Positions 49,932 to 58,852 are shown, counted from the first letter of the stretch. The stretch is DNA of 64,000 nucleotides from Synergistaceae bacterium (GCA_018436725.1 JAHDKT010000028.1:40964-104963), one strand, 5' to 3'. Translations and numbers: made by a program. Notes: a model not told the origin generated them from the sequence alone.

Positions 49932-51164
49932 ATGCCTGGACAAACCATAGCCGAAAAAATACTCGGGAGCCATGCGATTCCCGGAACAGCCCCTGCAAGG
50001 GCGGGGGATATCCTTTTCTGCGACGTTGATTTTCTTATGAGTCATGATTCTACGGGACCGATGGCGATCAAGGCGTTCGAGAACATGGGGGGGCGAAGTG
50101 TATTCGATCCCTCGAAAATTGTCTTCATAATGGATCATGCGGTACCGGCGCCGTATGAAAAGATAGCCAACCTTCAGGCGATGATGCGCTCCTTCGCAGA
50201 GGAGCAAGGGATTCGTTTTATAGACGGGGGGGAGGGCGTCTGTCATCAGATAGTCGTTGAACAGGACTTCGTCAAGGCCGGAGATCTTGTTTTGGGAACG
50301 GATTCCCATACATGCACCTATGGAGCGTTGGGCGCCTTCGCCACCGGTGTCGGGTCCACCGATATGGCCGCCGCCATGTTTACAGGGAAATCGTGGTTTA
50401 AAGTCCCCGAGACGATTCGCGTCACTTTGAAAGGAAAACTGAGTAATAAATGCTCCGCAAAGGACGTCATACTCAAGACAATCGGCGTTATCGGCGCGGA
50501 CGGCGCAAATTACCGGAGCATGGAGTTCTATGGAGAATGGCTGGAGGAATCGTCGCTGGCCGAACGTCTGACTCTTGCGAATATGGTTGTCGAGATGGGA
50601 GCCAAATGCGGCTATATGTGCCGCTCCTCCTTGGGAGTAGCGGCCGACGGAGATGCCTGCTACGTCATGGACGTCGAGATCGACCTCGACGTCTTGACGC
50701 CTCAAGTCGCCAGACCGCATGCTGTCGACGACGTATGTTCCGCGGCGGAATTGAAGAGCGTTGTCGTTCATCAGGGATTTCTCGGGAGCTGTACGAACGG
50801 ACGGCTTGAAGACCTCCGAATCGCGGCTCGAATTCTCGAGGGGAAGAAGATAGCCAAAGGAACGCGTTTGATCGTGACGCCTGCATCCAAGGCGATTTTC
50901 CTTGCCGCGATGAACGAGGGGATCCTTCAGACGCTTGTCGCAGCCGGGGCCGTCGTTTTCCCGCCGGGATGCGGCGTGTGCGTCGGAACTCACGGAGGAG
51001 TGCCCGCCGACGGAGAAAACGTGATTTCCACGTCCAATCGTAATTTCAAAGGAAGAATGGGGAACAACAAGGCTTCGATCTACTTGGCTTCGCCCGCGAC
51101 AGTCGCCTTGTCCGTCCTCGAAGGACGTATCGCCGATCCTGCGAAATTGGAGGGTGCGCTATGA
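49932..51164 (+). CDS. Aconitase-family hydratase, large subunit (LeuC-like)
   Basis: A 410-residue 4Fe-4S hydro-lyase subunit. Motifs: FIMDHAVPAP, GEGVCHQIVVEQ, LVLGTDSHTCTYGALGAFATG (first cluster Cys), FLGSCTNGRLEDLRIAA and PPGCGVCVGTHGG (second and third cluster Cys). It resembles the archaeal/bacterial LeuC2 group, which includes isopropylmalate isomerase, homoaconitase, mesaconase-type and dimethylmaleate hydratases. No other leucine genes are near; the partners are transporters and lyases, so a catabolic hydratase is favoured over leucine synthesis. Its stop overlaps the small-subunit start (ATGA). Confidence 0.88.
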   Translation: MPGQTIAEKILGSHAIPGTAPARAGDILFCDVDFLMSHDSTGPMAIKAFENMGGRSVFDPSKIVFIMDHAVPAPYEKIANLQAMMRSFAEEQGIRFIDGGEGVCHQIVVEQDFVKAGDLVLGTDSHTCTYGALGAFATGVGSTDMAAAMFTGKSWFKVPETIRVTLKGKLSNKCSAKDVILKTIGVIGADGANYRSMEFYGEWLEESSLAERLTLANMVVEMGAKCGYMCRSSLGVAADGDACYVMDVEIDLDVLTPQVARPHAVDDVCSAAELKSVVVHQGFLGSCTNGRLEDLRIAARILEGKKIAKGTRLIVTPASKAIFLAAMNEGILQTLVAAGAVVFPPGCGVCVGTHGGVPADGENVISTSNRNFKGRMGNNKASIYLASPATVALSVLEGRIADPAKLEGAL

Positions 51165-51649
51165 AAATCAGAGGACATTCCGTCAAGTATGGCGACAATA
51201 TCAGTACCGATCTTGTCATCGCCGGAAAATATACGAAGACGCTCAATATCGCGGATTTGGCCGAGCACGCTATGGAGGATCTCGATCCGCATTTCGCCGA
51301 GAGGATCAAAGACGGAGGTTTCGTCGTCGCGGGGTCGTATTTCGGATGTGGTTCGTCGAGAGAACAAGCTCCCGTTGCTCTGAAAGCCGCAGGCACGCTT
51401 TGCATTGTGGCTAAGACTTTTTCTAGAATATTTTATAGAAATGCGATCAATATTGGTCTTCCTCTTATCGAATGCGATACGAACCTGATAGAGGACGGCG
51501 ACGAACTTGAGTATGAGATCGGCTCCGAACGTCTGATCAATAGAACTCGGAATATTGAAATTCCTGTTGCGCCTCTTCCAAGTATAATGGTCGAGATCTT
51601 GAAAGAAGGGGGAGTGGTACCCTACATACAAAAAAACGGCGGGTTTTAA
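51161..51649 (+). CDS. Aconitase-family hydratase, small subunit (LeuD-like)
   Basis: A 162-residue swivelling-domain subunit. Motifs: GHSVKYGDNISTDLVIAGKY, the substrate-contacting loop VAGSYFGCGSSREQAPVALK, and FSRIFYRNAINIGLPLIEC. In LeuD-type subunits a short loop before the YFGCGSSREQ motif and the 30s loop decide substrate chain length; here the early loop reads GKYTKTLNI, unlike the YL-R-T of isopropylmalate enzymes. Translationally coupled to the large subunit by a 4-base overlap. Confidence 0.88.
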   Translation: MKIRGHSVKYGDNISTDLVIAGKYTKTLNIADLAEHAMEDLDPHFAERIKDGGFVVAGSYFGCGSSREQAPVALKAAGTLCIVAKTFSRIFYRNAINIGLPLIECDTNLIEDGDELEYEIGSERLINRTRNIEIPVAPLPSIMVEILKEGGVVPYIQKNGGF

Positions 51650-51773
51650 CGTGGCCGCAGTTTCTACTTCCTTTCCCCGGTACGCTATTGCGTTTTTCGA
51701 TACCGATCTTCGCTAATGCCGAGGAAAAACTGCGACGGACAGCGAAAGCACCGACAAGGAGGAGATCCACACG

Positions 51774-52736
51774 ATGACGAGACGTTTATGTACGTGTATT
51801 TGTATCGCGTTGCTCCTGATCATTTTCGTAACCCCCGCGTATGCGCAATTTCCGGGCGGAAAGCCCATTCGTATCGTCAACCCCTTCGCCGCCGGCGGAG
51901 CGGGCGATGTCGAACTCAGAGTGCTCGCTCCTCTCCTGGAACAGCATTTCGGAGTTCCGGTCGTGGTCGAGAACATGACGGGAGCGGGGGGACGAATAGC
52001 CTACGACAAAATGTACAAAGAGAGTCCGGACGGACACACGTTGTTCTACAACAACCAACCGGCGCTCCAGCTGGGAGAATACCTCTACGACGGCCGCTAC
52101 AAAGGAGAGGAGTTCACCTATCTCGTGAACGTAGTGAAAGATCCGCGATATCTGATCGTTTTAAAAACTTCTCCGTTCAAGACGTTCCAAGAGCTGATCG
52201 AGGCCTCGAAGACGCAGGATATTACATGCGCCGTCTCCGGACTTGGAAGCAGCGGTCACTTGGGGAGCGTTCAGCTCATACTCGCAGGCCTGAAACATCG
52301 GATAGTGCCGTTCGACGGTACAGCTCCTTCGAAGGCCGCGTTCCTCGGCGGACACATTACCTTCTGGATAGCGGGCTACAGCGAGCTGAAAGGATTGCTC
52401 GCCGACGACAAGATCCAAGTACTCGCGACGCTGAATGAAACGCGCATCCCTCCGTACGAGTATCCGACGCTTCCGGAAATGGGATACCCCGAGGTCGCCG
52501 TATTCAACATGAGGGGAATTTGCGCTCCTCCAAATCTTCCCGAAGATATCAAGGCGGTTCTGATCGAAGGTATTGCCAAAGCGTTGAACTCCGAAGAAAT
52601 CGCCAAGTGGGCCAAGGAGACCGATCGCCCGATGTTCGTCGCCGTAGGCGATGAATACTACAAACTTCATGAGGAAACGAACGTGATGGTAAAGAACGCG
52701 CTTCCGATGATGAAGGAAAGCATTGGCAAAAAATAG
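51774..52736 (+). CDS. tctC: Tripartite tricarboxylate transporter binding protein TctC (Bug family)
   Basis: A 320-residue periplasmic binding protein. The signal peptide ends near TPAYAQ (about 25). The Bug fold follows: GGKPIRIVNPFAAGGAGDVE, PVVVENMTGAGGRIAYDKMY, then GSSGHLGSVQLILAGL and FNMRGICAPPNLPEDI. The two water-bridging loops typical of di/tricarboxylate binding are present. It should feed TctAB encoded 2 kb upstream. A 124-base gap separates it from the hydratase small-subunit gene. Confidence 0.92.
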   Translation: MTRRLCTCICIALLLIIFVTPAYAQFPGGKPIRIVNPFAAGGAGDVELRVLAPLLEQHFGVPVVVENMTGAGGRIAYDKMYKESPDGHTLFYNNQPALQLGEYLYDGRYKGEEFTYLVNVVKDPRYLIVLKTSPFKTFQELIEASKTQDITCAVSGLGSSGHLGSVQLILAGLKHRIVPFDGTAPSKAAFLGGHITFWIAGYSELKGLLADDKIQVLATLNETRIPPYEYPTLPEMGYPEVAVFNMRGICAPPNLPEDIKAVLIEGIAKALNSEEIAKWAKETDRPMFVAVGDEYYKLHEETNVMVKNALPMMKESIGKK

Positions 52737-52794
52737 TATTTCCTTGCTTTGAGAAATGGTTACCATAATTTAAAATAGAAAAGAGGACGGAAAA

Positions 52795-53745
52795 ATGAAA
52801 CTGAATCGTAAGGTGTTTATGGCAGTTCTGGTATTCTTGCTTGCGGCGACTCCCGTAATGGCCGCGGACGTGTTTGTCCGCATAGGAACGAGCAGCGTGG
52901 GCGGAGGTTTCTATCTCATCGGAAACACGATCGCACAGCTCGGAACGCAGGAACTCAAGGAAATCAACTTTACGGCCGTCACCGGAGGATCCATAAAAAA
53001 CTGTTTGAACCTCGGAACCAAAGAGGTCGAACTCGGTATGGTGCAGTCCTCCACCGTGAACGACGCGTGGAACGGAACCGGTTCCTTCGAACAGCCCATT
53101 AAAACGTTGCGCTATGTTACCGCGATCTACCCGATGCCGGCGCACATTCTTGTGAACCTGGACGCCGGAATCAAGAGCATCGCCGATTTCAAGGGCAAAA
53201 GAGTGGACTACGGTTCGGTCGGGCAGGGGATCGAGGTCAACGCCCGCGAGATGATGTCGGTTTACGGCCTGAAAGACGAAGACGTCAGAATAGAGCGCTT
53301 CGGAAGATCCGAGGTGGCCGAGGCTCTCAAAGTGGGAGATTCCCAGGCGCATATCTGGACCACAAACGCACCCAACGCCCAGGTCACGGATATGATACGT
53401 TCCGGCAAAGTCGGCCTTATCGGTATCGAGAAGGACAAGATCGCCGAGATCGTCGAGAAGTTCCCTCACTACGCCGCCTCGATCATCCCCGGAGGAGTGT
53501 ACGAAGGATATGCCGATCCCATTCCGGTGGTCGCCGCAGTCGGTTCTTTGCTTACCTACGAGGATATGCCGGACGACGTGATTTACAAGATCACCAAAAT
53601 GCTCCATAGCAATACGCAGTTCCTCAAGGAGAGACTGAACTATTTCAATGACTTAACTATTGATTTCGCCCTTGCGGGTATGTCCGTTCCCCTTCATCCC
53701 GGCGCAAAGAAATTTTACATCGAAGCCGGTCTGATCAAGGAGTAG
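52795..53745 (+). CDS. TRAP transporter binding protein, TAXI family
   Basis: A 316-residue periplasmic protein. The signal peptide ends at VMAAD (about 23). TAXI motifs: FVRIGTSSVGGGFYLIGNTI, FTAVTGGSIKNCLNLGTKEV, ELGMVQSSTVNDAWNG and KGKRVDYGSVGQGIEVNARE. TAXI proteins bind glutamate, 2-oxoglutarate or other carboxylates. The fused permease gene follows. A hairpin with T-tract between them probably lowers permease expression relative to the binding protein. Confidence 0.93.
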   Translation: MKLNRKVFMAVLVFLLAATPVMAADVFVRIGTSSVGGGFYLIGNTIAQLGTQELKEINFTAVTGGSIKNCLNLGTKEVELGMVQSSTVNDAWNGTGSFEQPIKTLRYVTAIYPMPAHILVNLDAGIKSIADFKGKRVDYGSVGQGIEVNAREMMSVYGLKDEDVRIERFGRSEVAEALKVGDSQAHIWTTNAPNAQVTDMIRSGKVGLIGIEKDKIAEIVEKFPHYAASIIPGGVYEGYADPIPVVAAVGSLLTYEDMPDDVIYKITKMLHSNTQFLKERLNYFNDLTIDFALAGMSVPLHPGAKKFYIEAGLIKE

Positions 53746-53757
53746 CGCAGATTCACC

Positions 53758-53799
53758 GGGGAGGACGGGCGGCGTCGACCCCCTTCCTCCCTTTTTTCT
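53758..53799 (+). terminator. Intra-operon attenuating hairpin
   Basis: GGGGAGGACGGG pairs with CCCC-TTCCTCCC around a 9-base loop and is followed by TTTTTT, between the TAXI gene and the permease gene. Partial termination would give more binding protein than permease. Confidence 0.65.
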
Positions 53800-53821
53800 T
53801 ATGATTTCGGGGAGGTATATG

Positions 53822-55744
53822 ATGGATACCACCGTTTCCACGACCATGGAAAAGAAAAGTTCCAGCGGAAAAAAACGCTCTTTCGGAGGAAATCTGAAGC
53901 TGCTCGTCACTGTGCTTACAGTGGCATTGGCGGTGTTTCAACTGTATACGGCGTTTTTCGGCCTTTTCCCGTCGATGCAGCAGCGCAGCCTCCACTTGGC
54001 TTTTGTGCTCCCTCTCATCTTTCTTCTCTATCCTATGTGGAAGTCCTCCCCGAAAGACCGCCCTTCGGGCAGCGACTGGCTTTTTGCTATTGCGGCCGCA
54101 GTGTGCACTCTGTATGTTTTTTTCATGTACGAGGATATCGCGAAAAGAGCCGGAATGTACAGGCAGTACGAACTCTTCCTAGGCGTCGCAATGATCGCGC
54201 TAGTGTTCGAGGCGGCTCGTCGGGTGCTCGGCTATCCACTTCCGATCTTCTGCTCGATCTTCCTCTTTTTCGCGTACTACGGCCGCTCCATGCCCGGGCC
54301 TTTCCGGCACTTCGGACTCTCCGTCCCCCGCATCATCGAAGAACTGTACCTCACCACGGACGGGCTGTTCGGTCTGGTTACGGGAGTTTCGGCTACGTAC
54401 ATCTATCTCTTCATTTTGTTCGGCGCGTTTCTTAGTTCGACGGGGACTTCGCAGTTCTTCAACGACCTTGCGATGGCGCTCACCGGACATCTGAAGGGAG
54501 GACCGGCCAAGATAGCGGTTGTTTCGAGCGCTTTCATGGGTACCATCAGCGGCAGCACATCCGCCAACGTGGCGACGACCGGAGCGTTTACGATTCCGCT
54601 GATGAAAAAAATAGGCTACCAGCCCCACTTCGCCGGAGCGGTCGAGGCCGCCGCGTCCACAGGCGGTCAAATAATGCCTCCGGTGCTGGGAGCTGCGGCG
54701 TTCATCATCGCGGACTCTTTGGGAATTTCCTACCTCAAGGTGCTGAGCGCCTCGGTAGTTCCCGCGATATTGTACTTCTGGGGGATTTGGTGCTGCCTGA
54801 GCCTGGAGGCGGCGAAGCTCGGTCTTCAGGGGCTCCCGAGAGAGACTCTGCCCAAGATAAAAAACGTGCTCCTGAAAAGCGGCTACAAAGCGATACCCCT
54901 GCTCGGCATTATCTACTTTCTGGTTCAGGGGTACAATCCGTTGTATGCCGGATGCTGGGGTATTGGACTTTCGGTGCTCTTGAGCTTTGTAAAAAAAGAG
55001 GATCGGCTCGATGTCAAGTCCTTCATAGCCACTCTTGAAGACGGATCGAAGAGCGCGCTCTCGGTCGCCATCGCATGCGTCATAGTAGGCGTCGTCATCG
55101 GAATGATGGGGGCCACTGGCATCGCGCTCAAGGTGGGCGATGTGATTCTTGGTTTCACGAAGGGAAACATGCTGCTTACCCTTGTTGCGACGATGCTTCT
55201 TTCCATGGTCCTCGGCATGGGGATGCCTACCACGGCGAGCTACGTGATGGCAAGCGCGGTTGCCGCCCCTGCTTTGATTCTCCTCGGCGGGAAGGCGCTC
55301 GACGTTCATTTCTTCGTCTTTTTCTACGCCGTCCTTTCTTCCGTGACTCCTCCGGTCTGCGTCGGCGCCTATACCGCCGCCGGAATAGCTGGCTCCGATC
55401 CCAACAAGACCGCTTTCGCCTCGATCAAGCTTGCTCTGGCCGGATTCATCGTTCCTTTTGTTTTCATCTACTCTCCGGATATAATGCTGACCAATGTAAC
55501 CAGCTGGCCGGTCACTCTGTTCGCGATTTTTACCGCGTGCGTCGGCGTTTACGGTCTGGCGATCGCTACCGAAGGATTTATCGCGCGCCCTGTTTCTCTT
55601 TGGGGAAGAGTTTTGGCTCTGGTCGGAGCGATCAGCCTCATCGTTCCCGGCATTCTCAGCGATACGGTGGGTTTTTCACTTTTAAGCTTCGTAATTTTCT
55701 ACAACCTCAAAATACAAAAAGACGCCTCGCCGTCTGTTCCATGA
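53822..55744 (+). CDS. TRAP transporter permease, fused 4TM-12TM (DctQM-type)
   Basis: A 640-residue membrane protein with about 17 hydrophobic segments. The N-terminal four-helix part (around LLVTVLTVALAVFQLY and LAFVLPLIFLLYP) corresponds to the small subunit; the rest is the DctM-like part with AFMGTISGSTSANVATTGAFTI (split here: AFMGTISGSTSANVATTG), AVEAAASTGGQIMPPVLGAA and MGMPTTASYVMASAVAAP. These are signatures of TAXI-linked fused permeases, which run on Na+ or H+ symport. ATG 53822 (or 53819) follows GGGGAGG; an upstream ATG at 53801 lacks a ribosome site. Confidence 0.93.
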   Translation: MDTTVSTTMEKKSSSGKKRSFGGNLKLLVTVLTVALAVFQLYTAFFGLFPSMQQRSLHLAFVLPLIFLLYPMWKSSPKDRPSGSDWLFAIAAAVCTLYVFFMYEDIAKRAGMYRQYELFLGVAMIALVFEAARRVLGYPLPIFCSIFLFFAYYGRSMPGPFRHFGLSVPRIIEELYLTTDGLFGLVTGVSATYIYLFILFGAFLSSTGTSQFFNDLAMALTGHLKGGPAKIAVVSSAFMGTISGSTSANVATTGAFTIPLMKKIGYQPHFAGAVEAAASTGGQIMPPVLGAAAFIIADSLGISYLKVLSASVVPAILYFWGIWCCLSLEAAKLGLQGLPRETLPKIKNVLLKSGYKAIPLLGIIYFLVQGYNPLYAGCWGIGLSVLLSFVKKEDRLDVKSFIATLEDGSKSALSVAIACVIVGVVIGMMGATGIALKVGDVILGFTKGNMLLTLVATMLLSMVLGMGMPTTASYVMASAVAAPALILLGGKALDVHFFVFFYAVLSSVTPPVCVGAYTAAGIAGSDPNKTAFASIKLALAGFIVPFVFIYSPDIMLTNVTSWPVTLFAIFTACVGVYGLAIATEGFIARPVSLWGRVLALVGAISLIVPGILSDTVGFSLLSFVIFYNLKIQKDASPSVP

Positions 55745-55759
55745 AACGAGAGAGTTGCT

Positions 55760-56053
55760 ATGTCGACTGTGTGCGGACAGGCTGGGACGCTTGAATCGTG
55801 CGACGCTCTTGTGATGGTGCTTTTGGACACGGGAACGCCGGGGGTGTCCGTCGCCCTCGACGGACCTTCCGTGAGCGCCTTCGAAGAGGCGATGCGGAAC
55901 GCGGTGGCGGAAACCCTCTCCGCGCTGAAGATCGTCGATGCGTCGGTCACTGTTTCGGAAAGAGGCGCTCTCGATTGCACGCTCCGGGCCAGGGTGGAGA
56001 CTGCGGCCCGGAGAGCGCTCGCAGCACGGGAAGGGATTGGTGAACGGCGGTGA
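55760..56053 (+). CDS. citD: Citrate lyase acyl carrier protein (gamma subunit)
   Basis: A 97-residue acyl carrier protein. AGTLESCDALV near the N-terminus matches the prosthetic-group site of CitD, where Ser in GTLES carries phosphoribosyl-dephospho-CoA; the following residue is Cys instead of the common Ser. ALDCTLRARVETAARRAL is the conserved C-terminal helix. The swinging arm shuttles acetyl and substrate acyl groups between CitE and CitF. It could belong to citrate lyase or citramalate lyase. CitC, CitX and CitG, needed for cofactor attachment and acetylation, are not in this window. Its stop overlaps the citE start. Confidence 0.9.
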   Translation: MSTVCGQAGTLESCDALVMVLLDTGTPGVSVALDGPSVSAFEEAMRNAVAETLSALKIVDASVTVSERGALDCTLRARVETAARRALAAREGIGERR

Positions 56054-56952
56054 GGACGCATCCTCTGCGGCGTACGTCGCTCTATATTCCCGGGAACAAC
56101 CCCGCGATGCTGATCAATGCAGACGTGTACGGGGCCGACAGCGTCATTTTCGACCTCGAGGACGCCATTCCCGTCACGGAAAAGGATGCGGCAAGAATCC
56201 TCGTGAGGAACGCGCTCCGCGCGTTTTCCTACAGAGAGGCGGAGATCGCCGTGCGGGTGAATGCGCTCTCCACACCCTTCGGCAGAGAGGACTTCGAGGA
56301 GATCGTTCCGCTGGCGCCATCGCTCATTCGGCTGCCGAAGTGCGAGACCGCCGACGATATCCTTCGCGCGGACGAGCTGATGCGCGAGATTGAGATACGT
56401 TCCGGACTTGAGCCGGGTTCGGTGGGCATTATACCGATCGTCGAGTCCGCGTTCGGCGCCTCGAACCTGCGTGCGATCGCCGAAGCAAGCCCTCGTGTCG
56501 CGGCCCTCAACTTCGGCGCCGAGGACTACACGGCGGATCTTGGAGCGGAACGGACCAAAGAGGGGCGGGAGCTGGACGATGTTCGGGCAAGGGTAGTAAC
56601 GGCGGCGCGTATTGCGGGCGTGCAGGCTCTCGACAGCGTTTTCGCCGACATCAACGACGTCGAAGGGCTGTTCGAAGAGGCTCTGAGAGTGCGTCGCCTC
56701 GGCTTCGACGGAAAGTCGGTGATCCATCCGCGGCAGGTCGGAGTTGTCCATAGCGCGTTTACCCCCTCGGAGAGGGAGATCGACCATGCCGAGCGCGTAG
56801 TTCGGGCTCTTGAAGAGGCGGAGGCTGCCCGGTCGGGCGTGGCGGTGTTGAACGGGCGTATGATCGACGCGCCTGTCGCGGCGAAGGCTAGGAAAATTCT
56901 TGCGCTTTCCGACGCAGCGGGCGCGAGGAGAGAAGGAGGGGAGCGAAGGTGA
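56050..56952 (+). CDS. citE: Citrate/citramalate lyase beta subunit
   Basis: A 300-residue TIM-barrel lyase. Motifs: RRTSLYIPGNNPAML, DSVIFDLEDAIPVTEKDAAR (Mg-binding acids), VRVNALSTPFG, IIPIVESAFGASNLR, LNFGAEDYTADLGAERT and FDGKSVIHPRQV. It cleaves the acyl-ACP thioester of citrate, or of citramalate, into oxaloacetate or pyruvate plus acetyl-ACP. GTG start overlapping the citD stop (GTGA) indicates translational coupling. Confidence 0.92.
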   Translation: MRTHPLRRTSLYIPGNNPAMLINADVYGADSVIFDLEDAIPVTEKDAARILVRNALRAFSYREAEIAVRVNALSTPFGREDFEEIVPLAPSLIRLPKCETADDILRADELMREIEIRSGLEPGSVGIIPIVESAFGASNLRAIAEASPRVAALNFGAEDYTADLGAERTKEGRELDDVRARVVTAARIAGVQALDSVFADINDVEGLFEEALRVRRLGFDGKSVIHPRQVGVVHSAFTPSEREIDHAERVVRALEEAEAARSGVAVLNGRMIDAPVAAKARKILALSDAAGARREGGERR

Positions 56953-58469
56953 TCCGGAACGGAGTAGGAAGAGAACTGCCGGAGTCCATTCCGGGAGTGG
57001 CGTGTCTTCGTCCGTATTCGGGGAACGCGACGGGAGATTCCGACGTCGGCCGCACGGCAGCGAGAAGAGAGCCGAAGGTGCTTGCCTCCCTCGAGGAGGC
57101 GTTTCGTCGTTCCGAAGTCGAGGACGGCATGACGATCTCCTTCCACCATCACCTCCGCGACGGGGATCTGGTCGTCAACATGGCGCTCGACGTGCTTGCG
57201 AACATGGGATTACGCGATCTTGTACTGGCCCCCTCGGCCCTGTTCCCGGTGCACAAGGAGGTTTTGCGTCATGTGCGGAGCGGCGTCGTCCGCGCCATTC
57301 AGGGGAGCGTGAACGGTCCCGTGGGCAAGGCCGCGTCGGAAGGGCTCTTCGATCTCCCTGTAATTCTTCGTTCTCACGGCGGGCGGGTTCGCGCTATGCA
57401 GACGGGAGAGCTTCGGGTGGATATCGCGGTCATCGCCGCGCCGACCGCCGACAGCATGGGCAATATCGGCGGCGTTTCCGGTCCTTCGGCGTGCGGTTCC
57501 CTTGGGTACGCCTTCTCCGATGCGCAGTATGCACGCCGTGTCATCGCGGTGACGGATACGTTGATCGAGTATCCGGCGACCGCTTTTTCGATTCCCCAGA
57601 CGCTTGTGGACTGGGTTGTGCCCGTGGAGCGCATCGGCGACCCCGGACGGATCGTTTCCGGCACGTTGCGGGTGACGAGGGACCCGTTGCGGCTGATCAT
57701 CGCCGAACAGGCGGCCAGGGTTATCGAGCAGAGCGGCGTGTTTGTGGACGGATTTTCGATGCAGGCGGGCGCCGGAGGTATATCTCTGGCGGCTTCGACG
57801 TTCATCCGGGAGCGAATGCGACGGGCCGGCATTCAGGGCGGTTTTATTTCGGGAGGGATAACCGAACAGAGCGTGGAGATGCTCGAAGAAGGGCTTTTTC
57901 ACACGCTGCTCGACGTGCAGTCCTTTGATACCGCGGCGGTTGCGTCGCTTGCGCGGAACCGTTCGCATATGGAGATGAGCGCGTCGTTCTACGCCAATAC
58001 GGCGGCGAAGGGGTGCGTCGTGGAGAGGCTGGATACGGCTATTCTCGGGGCCACTCAGGTGGACACGAATTTCAACGTCAATGTGAATACCGAATCGGAC
58101 GGCATGCTCCTTCACGGAACAGGCGGGCACATGGATACGGCCGCCGGGGCGAAGCTCACGGTGATCGTGACTCCGCTGCTCCGCGGAAGGATGCCGATGA
58201 TCGTCGACAGAGCGATCACCGTCACCACCCCCGGAGATACGGTCGACGCGGTCGTGACGGAGCGCGGCGTCGCGGTCAATCCGCGGAGAAAGGATTTGCT
58301 CGAAAATCTGAATGGAAAAGGGATTCCTCTCGTGGATATTCACGATCTCAAAAGGCTTGCCGAAGAAATGACGGGCGTACCGCGCGACCCCCTGTTCGGC
58401 GAAAAAATCGTAGGCGTTGTGGAGTATCGCGACGGCAGCGTCATCGATGTGATCTATCAACGACTTTAA
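56949..58469 (+). CDS. citF: Citrate/citramalate lyase alpha subunit (ACP transferase)
   Basis: A 506-residue CoA-transferase-fold subunit that moves the substrate onto the acyl carrier protein. Recognisable: FHHHLRDGDLVVNMALDVLA, NGPVGKAASEGLF, GRVRAMQTGELRVDIAVIAAP, NIGGVSGPSACGSLGYAF, QAGAGGISLAAS and NVNTESDGMLLHGTGGHMDT. Length is as in CitF. Downstream PRRKDLLENLNGKGIPLVDI is the family C-terminus. GTG start overlaps the citE stop. Last gene of the cluster; a clear terminator follows. Confidence 0.93.
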   Translation: MIRNGVGRELPESIPGVACLRPYSGNATGDSDVGRTAARREPKVLASLEEAFRRSEVEDGMTISFHHHLRDGDLVVNMALDVLANMGLRDLVLAPSALFPVHKEVLRHVRSGVVRAIQGSVNGPVGKAASEGLFDLPVILRSHGGRVRAMQTGELRVDIAVIAAPTADSMGNIGGVSGPSACGSLGYAFSDAQYARRVIAVTDTLIEYPATAFSIPQTLVDWVVPVERIGDPGRIVSGTLRVTRDPLRLIIAEQAARVIEQSGVFVDGFSMQAGAGGISLAASTFIRERMRRAGIQGGFISGGITEQSVEMLEEGLFHTLLDVQSFDTAAVASLARNRSHMEMSASFYANTAAKGCVVERLDTAILGATQVDTNFNVNVNTESDGMLLHGTGGHMDTAAGAKLTVIVTPLLRGRMPMIVDRAITVTTPGDTVDAVVTERGVAVNPRRKDLLENLNGKGIPLVDIHDLKRLAEEMTGVPRDPLFGEKIVGVVEYRDGSVIDVIYQRL

Positions 58470-58493
58470 TACGAACAATCCAGACTTCCATCG

Positions 58494-58520
58494 ACTCCGC
58501 CGTTTCGGCGGAGTTTTTTC
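58494..58520 (+). terminator. Terminator of the carboxylate cluster
   Basis: ACTCCGCCG-TTT-CGGCGGAGT forms a perfect 9-bp stem followed by TTTTTC, 25 bases after the citF stop. Confidence 0.92.
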
Positions 58521-58852
58521 ATCGTTTCTCTTTGAAATATCCAAAACAAGCACTCTACAAAAGCAAAAAGTTGGTACAATTAGAAGTCGAGGGGAGGAAT
58601 CCTCTCGAAAAGATGTGTGCTGAAAACCGCGAACTGCGGATGCGTGCGCTTTCTGTACCGGCAACCAGAGTACTCGGGGAAGGGGGATGATGAAGAGACG
58701 GCGCGAGATGAGTTCTGTCGAAGCCTTGGGGGGCGGGAGGCCCGGAGCTTTTTCCTGTTTCGAGCATCCGGGGCGACTGTCGGCGTCCGGTCTTTATCCT
58801 GGACGAAGTTTTGATTCGATTTATATCACAGCACGAATGGATGGTGATGGGA
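58521..58852 (+). other. Long leader of the subtilisin-family gene
   Basis: About 330 bases without a convincing gene. A possible promoter is TTGAAA (58532-58537), 18 bases, TACAAA (58556-58561); a second TACAAT lies at 58575-58580. Soon after is a 7-bp hairpin with GGAA loop (GAGGGGA-GGAA-TCCTCTC, about 58589-58606). I matched no known riboswitch. Short frames here are probably chance. Confidence 0.5.

Noticed and set aside
58580..58850. Possible known riboswitch (cobalamin, c-di-GMP or glycine) in the protease leader
   Set aside because: I compared by eye with the conserved cores of these classes and found no match.
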